From: Bacteroidia bacterium
Lineage (GTDB): Bacteria; Bacteroidota; Bacteroidia; JANWJV01
Reading direction: 5' to 3'
DNA: 53,486 nt
Assembly: GCA_025451785.1 (NCBI GenBank)
Contig: JANWJV010000128.1
Location: 1 to 53,486, forward strand
The position numbers and the translations under genes are program-made. The notes beneath the pieces are model-generated. The model made no database searches, was not told the DNA's origin, and worked only from the letters and a program-made list of their open reading frames with translations. Shown here in pieces: positions 50,801 to 53,486 of the stretch. Positions within the stretch are counted from its first letter, which is position 1. Each line of letters begins with the position of its first letter.

Positions 50801-51005
50801 TGTATCAGACCAAACCTTAGACCCCGGCAGCTTCAGGGTATATGATCTTGCGGGAAGGATGTTGCGTGAGGAGAGGAATACAGCTTATGACAAGGATCTC
50901 TTGTTGCGCTTTAACTCTCTGCAGCTCCAGCCTGGTTTGTACATCATTTCCCGGCTGGAGAAGGGAAGGTTATTGAATGAGAAGGTATTGATAGGTGGGA
51001 AATGA
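47838..51005 (+). CDS. Large T9SS-exported surface protein with type A sorting domain
   Basis: 1055 residues. Signal peptide (LHLFLLSLLFTASPAFA), then a head domain starting YYSIASGNWTSPNVWST, a motif common in Bacteroidota exported proteins. The long middle (about 100-690) has repeating short strands such as VNGNINLS, CNGNLTLT and VNGNVLFNNN separated by Gly/Asn turns, suggesting a parallel beta-helix. The end (LPVELTKFSASVEEPGVRLIWETASETNNDYFTLE, then FRVYDLAGRMLREE and LQPGLYIISRL) is a fibronectin-like linker plus a type A T9SS sorting domain. No catalytic motif is seen; a structural or adhesive role is likely. Confidence 0.88.
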   Translation: MRKKTLHLFLLSLLFTASPAFAATYYSIASGNWTSPNVWSTTGWGGAASSSYPGQLAAGDMVFISGYTINILSTPAYVLNKIELNQFNSFSLLDTKLQVGGSSILTCTSFLMLDNNVDSHMELDVYAGGQMVVSGLAQVTRSITNAKDKRMSIRVANPNSKLTVNALNYFYGRAMANETAANEIFVEDFAQLLVNGALNVTMGNNDGDNNKMDIVVQSSGKIDALSLSYVLKNSDDGDDIITKITNASFKVTGTWNETIDNTAIAGNSITTSLDGGTLESGFMNCYQNGGGAGDLSFLINKASIGIASVFKVNGDLNFSHSDGDNMVFETNKNCTAIITGSFITTVTSGSNGDVVLMDLNGGTVQIDNLLKSTVVSNNNYFKILIDGAAVTVKGIQFEQQGVGTGDMQIYLNSSSGTTPTLLTVGILGINFIDNGGDNMDIVLWHNSKVTVNGNVLFNNNAASGNDRMMVRLNGGGVLPVFEVTGNFFGNLNTGTTVNDQVCIDINDGTFKCNGNLTLTTAPACLAGSHCFIEVDVNSSTLNVIGNVKLDHQGGGTTSNDYIYVGLLGSSNFTAGSLTLNGQGGNFTHLKVYNSSIVKVNGNINLSASAAGKVLIELNQFAILQILGSFIRGTPRYGSLKTGINTTVIYSGASNQQTIAGDAGAGGDSFLYYNVTISNTYSVKPQLIMTVAEGNATINSGGGLSLTQGIVSSNASAMLVLANNAGSNWGNPLSFVDGPIKKVGNMPLAYTFPVGNNGYWARLAMNTYANFGPTTEFVCSYHDAPSPNNTPLFMGNTKGPALNHVSYVEYWDLQRTFDVGNDASCFVSLHWENSSRSVITSGADLRVAHFESTGTGKWENYGMGGITNGLSGWIGSGMPISVFSPVTFGSAAGINPLPVELTKFSASVEEPGVRLIWETASETNNDYFTLERSDNGKEYDLVERVKGAGTSSVSHGYSVLDLRPYSGTIYYRLRQTDFDGHYEYPGLLSVSDQTLDPGSFRVYDLAGRMLREERNTAYDKDLLLRFNSLQLQPGLYIISRLEKGRLLNEKVLIGGK

Positions 51006-51043
51006 AAAAGCTCCGTCTTAGGTAAACCGAGACGGAGCTTTTT
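51005..51043. terminator. Terminator between convergent genes
   Basis: AAAAAGCTCCGTCT (51005-51018) and AGACGGAGCTTTTT (51030-51043) form a 14-bp perfect stem with A and T runs at both ends, so it can work in either direction for the T9SS protein and the bTHX gene. Confidence 0.9.
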
Positions 51044-51054
51044 GTGAGGGTAAA

Positions 51055-51414
51055 TTATTTCGACTTCTTAGCTGTCTTTTTTGCGGCTGCTTTCTTGGGG
51101 GCTGCTGCTTTTTTAGCAACAGGTTTTTTTGCAGCGGGCTTCTTAGCCGCTGCTGCCTTTTTAACCGGTGCCGCTGTGGTAACAGGCGTTGCTATTTCTG
51201 AAACAACTGCAACTGGTACAGGAGCAGTTTCTACTACTTTTTCCACTACTCTTTCTACTGCTTTTATAACAGGTGCTTTTACCACTACTGTCTCAACAAC
51301 CTTGCGGGCGGTTTTAGGTATGAAAGGCTGGCCAGTGTTCTTCCTGGGCCTGCTTATGCCGTATGATTTTCTCCAGATCTTTCCTTTGCGGCTCTTTCTG
51401 TCTCCTTTTCCCAT
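51055..51414 (-). CDS. Ribosomal protein bTHX with long Lys/Ala-rich C-terminal tail
   Basis: 119 residues. The first 25 (MGKGDRKSRKGKIWRKSYGI then SRPRK) match the bTHX/THX protein of the small ribosomal subunit, which binds at the head of 16S rRNA and is normally about 26-40 residues. Here it is followed by a Val-rich amphipathic segment (35-85) and then Lys-Ala-Pro repeats (AAKKPAAKKPVAKKA...), like histone H1 or HctA tails. The fused tail would be disordered and highly basic. Homologues with shorter tails exist in Bacteroidota; the function of the tail is unknown. Confidence 0.9.
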   Translation of the reverse strand: MGKGDRKSRKGKIWRKSYGISRPRKNTGQPFIPKTARKVVETVVVKAPVIKAVERVVEKVVETAPVPVAVVSEIATPVTTAAPVKKAAAAKKPAAKKPVAKKAAAPKKAAAKKTAKKSK

Positions 51415-51460
51415 TTTAATTGTGGTTTTAGTTAAACGAATGGCAAATGTAGGAAAAAAA

Positions 51461-52132
51461 CTATTTGCCCTTAAAAAATTCCTGTTCCAGCAATTCGGGC
51501 TTGGTAAGGCTGTTCCGGAGCCAGTCCAAAAGCACTTCTTCCTGCTCTTCGGGGCTTAGCTGCCAGGGGATGGTGCTTTTATGCAGTTTTTCCACCAGGG
51601 TATGCAGGCAAAGGGCCGCGGAAACCGAAATATTGAAGCTTTCGGTGAAGCCGTACATAGGTATACGGGTGAAGCCATCGGCATGCTCTTTCACAATGTC
51701 CGATATCCCTTTTAGTTCGGTGCCGAAAAAGAGACAGGTCCTTTGGTCAAGGGGAAGGTCTTCAATGGAGCAATCGTTGGTATGAGGGGTGGTGGCGATG
51801 ATACGGTAGCCTTCTCCCTTTAACGCGTTGATGCAGGACATCGTGTTGTCCTCCGCGCCTTTGTACTTGTACATGCTCAGCCATTTGAATGAGCCCAGCG
51901 CCACATCGGGGTTCACCGTATAGGTGTTCCTGTTCTCTATTACATGAACATCCTGTATTCCGAAACAGTCGCAGGAGCGGAGCACAGCGCTGGCATTGTG
52001 CGGCTGATAAATGTCTTCGAGGGCTACCGCGATATGCCTTGTGCGGAAGCGGATCACTTCGTCGAATTTTTGTCTGCGGTTTTCTGAAACAAATCCGGAC
52101 AAATACTCGATCAGTTCCTTATGCTTGCTCAA
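51461..52132 (-). CDS. trmH: tRNA (guanosine-2'-O-)-methyltransferase TrmH
   Basis: 223 residues from a TTG at 52132 that overlaps the arginase-family stop (TTGA). It is a SPOUT methyltransferase: RHIAVALEDIYQPHNASAVLRSCD at the N-terminus, FFGTELKGIS, and the knot motif IPMYGFTESFNISVSAALCLHTL. TrmH methylates G18 in the tRNA D-loop. Its extended C-terminal helix fits TrmH better than the rRNA-modifying RlmB. Coupled to the upstream gene, though the two functions are unrelated. Confidence 0.9.
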   Translation of the reverse strand: MSKHKELIEYLSGFVSENRRQKFDEVIRFRTRHIAVALEDIYQPHNASAVLRSCDCFGIQDVHVIENRNTYTVNPDVALGSFKWLSMYKYKGAEDNTMSCINALKGEGYRIIATTPHTNDCSIEDLPLDQRTCLFFGTELKGISDIVKEHADGFTRIPMYGFTESFNISVSAALCLHTLVEKLHKSTIPWQLSPEEQEEVLLDWLRNSLTKPELLEQEFFKGK

Positions 52133-53193
52133 AGCGCTGGGGTCTTTCCGTTCGATTTTGCGGTAAGAAGCGCAAGGCGGTAAAGCAGGCGCGCTCCCAC
52201 GTTAGCATCCCACTCGTCCTTGCCCGGCGACACTTCGTTAAGATCGAAAGCGATGATCTTTCGTCCGCTCGCCGCCAGCCGTTGCACCAGGTACAATACC
52301 TGTTCTGCTTCAAAACCACCGGCAACCGGCGTGCCGGTATTAGGGCACAGCTTGGGGTCAAGGCCATCGATGTCGAAGCTCAGGTAAACCTTATCAGGTA
52401 ACTGCGAAATGATGTCATCGCAGATGTCGTTCCAGGTATCGCCGTTGTATTGACGGTGTTTGATATCGCGGTCGAAAAAAGTACAAACCCTTCCGCCCGA
52501 ACCATTGATGATCTTCTCTTCCGCTTCACAATAGTCGCGAATGCCTACCTGAACAAGCTTTTCCACCTTAGCGATCTTCAGCGCGTTGAACATGATGGAG
52601 GCATGTGAGTATTCAAAGCCCTCGTAAGCATCCCTCAGGTCGGCGTGCGCGTCGATCTGCAGGATGGCATAGGAGCCATGCTTTTCCGCCAGGGCCCGCA
52701 TCATGCCCAGCGGAGTGCTGTGGTCGCCGCCAAGCAGCACAGGTATCTTACCAGCGTTGAGGTAATGAAGGACTTTTTCTTTCACCCATGCATTAAGGCC
52801 AACACAAGCTTTGTTGACCTCCTGCTGAATGGCCTTCATCTTCTTGTTCTTCGAAGGGCTCTGACCTTTCTCAAGCATCGAGATATAGTTCTCCGCTTTT
52901 TTTCTCAGCTGGTCGCTTTGCTGTTTGATCTTTGCCGGAACTTTCTCCATGGCGATGCCTGTCTTCCATGCATCGGGAATATAGGGATCGAAAAGATCGA
53001 CCTGGAAGGAGGCATTGTAAACAGCTTGCGGACCCTTAGCGGTGCCAGCGCTGTACGATACGGTCACTTCCCAGGGAACGGGAATGATCACCACGTTGGC
53101 TTCTTCCGGCGTAAAGGGCAATCCAAAAATGGTATTGCTCCGGTCGCCCAGGTCATTGGGATCGAAATCCTTGATCTTTTCCGCGAGGCCCAT
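52129..53193 (-). CDS. Arginase/agmatinase (ureohydrolase) family protein
   Basis: 354 residues. Two-metal site ligands are visible: His158 in GGDHST, Asp181-x-His183-x-Asp185 in DAHADL, and Asp274-x-Asp276 in SFDIDGLDP. Ureohydrolases hydrolyse a guanidino or amidino group, releasing urea (arginase, agmatinase) or formamide (formiminoglutamase). The N-terminal region from 85 to 150 is a long helical insertion relative to classic arginase, as in the Bacteroidota agmatinase-like group. The substrate cannot be read from sequence; agmatinase is my first guess. Neighbours give no clue. Confidence 0.9.
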   Translation of the reverse strand: MGLAEKIKDFDPNDLGDRSNTIFGLPFTPEEANVVIIPVPWEVTVSYSAGTAKGPQAVYNASFQVDLFDPYIPDAWKTGIAMEKVPAKIKQQSDQLRKKAENYISMLEKGQSPSKNKKMKAIQQEVNKACVGLNAWVKEKVLHYLNAGKIPVLLGGDHSTPLGMMRALAEKHGSYAILQIDAHADLRDAYEGFEYSHASIMFNALKIAKVEKLVQVGIRDYCEAEEKIINGSGGRVCTFFDRDIKHRQYNGDTWNDICDDIISQLPDKVYLSFDIDGLDPKLCPNTGTPVAGGFEAEQVLYLVQRLAASGRKIIAFDLNEVSPGKDEWDANVGARLLYRLALLTAKSNGKTPAL

Positions 53194-53195
53194 AC

Positions 53196-53486
53196 TTAAT
53201 TGATCTCTCCGGCCCTAACTACTTCCACCCATCTGCCTGGCTTGCGCGCATTGATGGTATTGTCATACATCGCTTCGCAATATACTGTGGGTAAATAGAA
53301 CCTGCCCACGTAGGCTGCGTTCAGGATGATGCGATAGGTCTTGCTGCGCGCGGGGCTCAGGTCGAAATAAGTATACACCCTGTCGTCGCGGATATCCTGG
53401 TAGGTGGGATAATCGCTCTTCACAGGCAATGCGCCTTCGTCCATGCGTGTGTTGTGGATCTCCCAACCCGAAGGGAACACCTGCGA
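53196..53486 (-). CDS. C-terminal end of an alpha-2-macroglobulin-like protein (partial)
   Basis: Runs off the right edge; about 96 residues remain and no start is in view. The text (SQVFPSGWEIHNTR, DIRDDRVYTYFDLSPARSKTY, LNAAYVGRFYLPTVYCEAMYD, NTINARKPGRWVEVV) matches the C-terminal domain of bacterial alpha-2-macroglobulin family proteins, large envelope proteins thought to trap foreign proteases. The thioester region is outside the window, so activity cannot be judged. Its stop lies two bases before the next ATG. Confidence 0.85.
   Translation of the reverse strand, partial: SQVFPSGWEIHNTRMDEGALPVKSDYPTYQDIRDDRVYTYFDLSPARSKTYRIILNAAYVGRFYLPTVYCEAMYDNTINARKPGRWVEVVRAGEIN

Overview
The window is chromosomal DNA from a member of the Bacteroidota; the genus cannot be fixed from the sequence alone. 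Evidence: (i) type IX secretion (T9SS) hallmarks, namely two PorP/SprF-family proteins, a giant adhesin with a gliding-motility-type (type B) C-terminal domain and two secreted proteins with type A sorting tails; (ii) three TonB-dependent receptors with carboxypeptidase-like N-terminal domains and a DUF4249 lipoprotein; (iii) Bacteroidota promoters of the TTTG-N19-21-TAnnTTTG type, with few Shine-Dalgarno sites; (iv) two-component-propeller sensors and LytTR regulators. No phage, insertion sequence, CRISPR array or rRNA was seen.

Layout. 0-1.6 kb: tail of an unidentified gene and two tandem SIMPL-domain genes. 7.3-1.65 kb (minus): a run of TonB receptor, DUF4249 lipoprotein, thioredoxin reductase, lipoprotein archaemetzincin and YwqK/MORN protein. 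7.4 kb: tRNA-Pro(GGG) with promoter and terminator. 7.5-11.2 kb: a stress-type island of small genes (Lmo0937-like membrane peptide, DUF892, two small disordered proteins, PepSY-like protein, YtxH) around a histidine kinase with a degenerate receiver domain.

11.3-28.2 kb is the most distinctive part: an NtrC-type sigma-54 activator, two paralogous LytTR response regulators, a propeller/Y_Y_Y histidine kinase, a Gly/Asp-repeat lipoprotein, a PorP/SprF protein, then (minus) a 1330-residue adhesin with ten Ig-like 88-residue repeats and its partner PorP/SprF protein fused to a SPOR-like domain, and finally a second propeller sensor ending in a SpoIIE-type phosphatase. I read this as a candidate sensory/surface-adhesion locus; the regulatory link is inference from gene order.

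28.2-39.4 kb: a TonB-receptor operon with lipoproteins, a secreted Asp-box protein with T9SS tail, a TonB receptor translationally coupled to a small regulatory-domain protein, and three small overlapping genes, one built of four 25-residue helical repeats. 43.3-39.4 kb (minus): TPR protein, phosphosulfolactate synthase, rhodanese, DedA, aroE, very tightly packed. 43.5-53.5 kb: glmM, cysteine desulfurase and pdxH (a PLP enzyme next to a PLP-making enzyme), a large T9SS-exported protein, ribosomal protein bTHX with a long Lys/Ala tail, trmH, an arginase-family enzyme, and the C-terminus of an alpha-2-macroglobulin-like protein running off the window.
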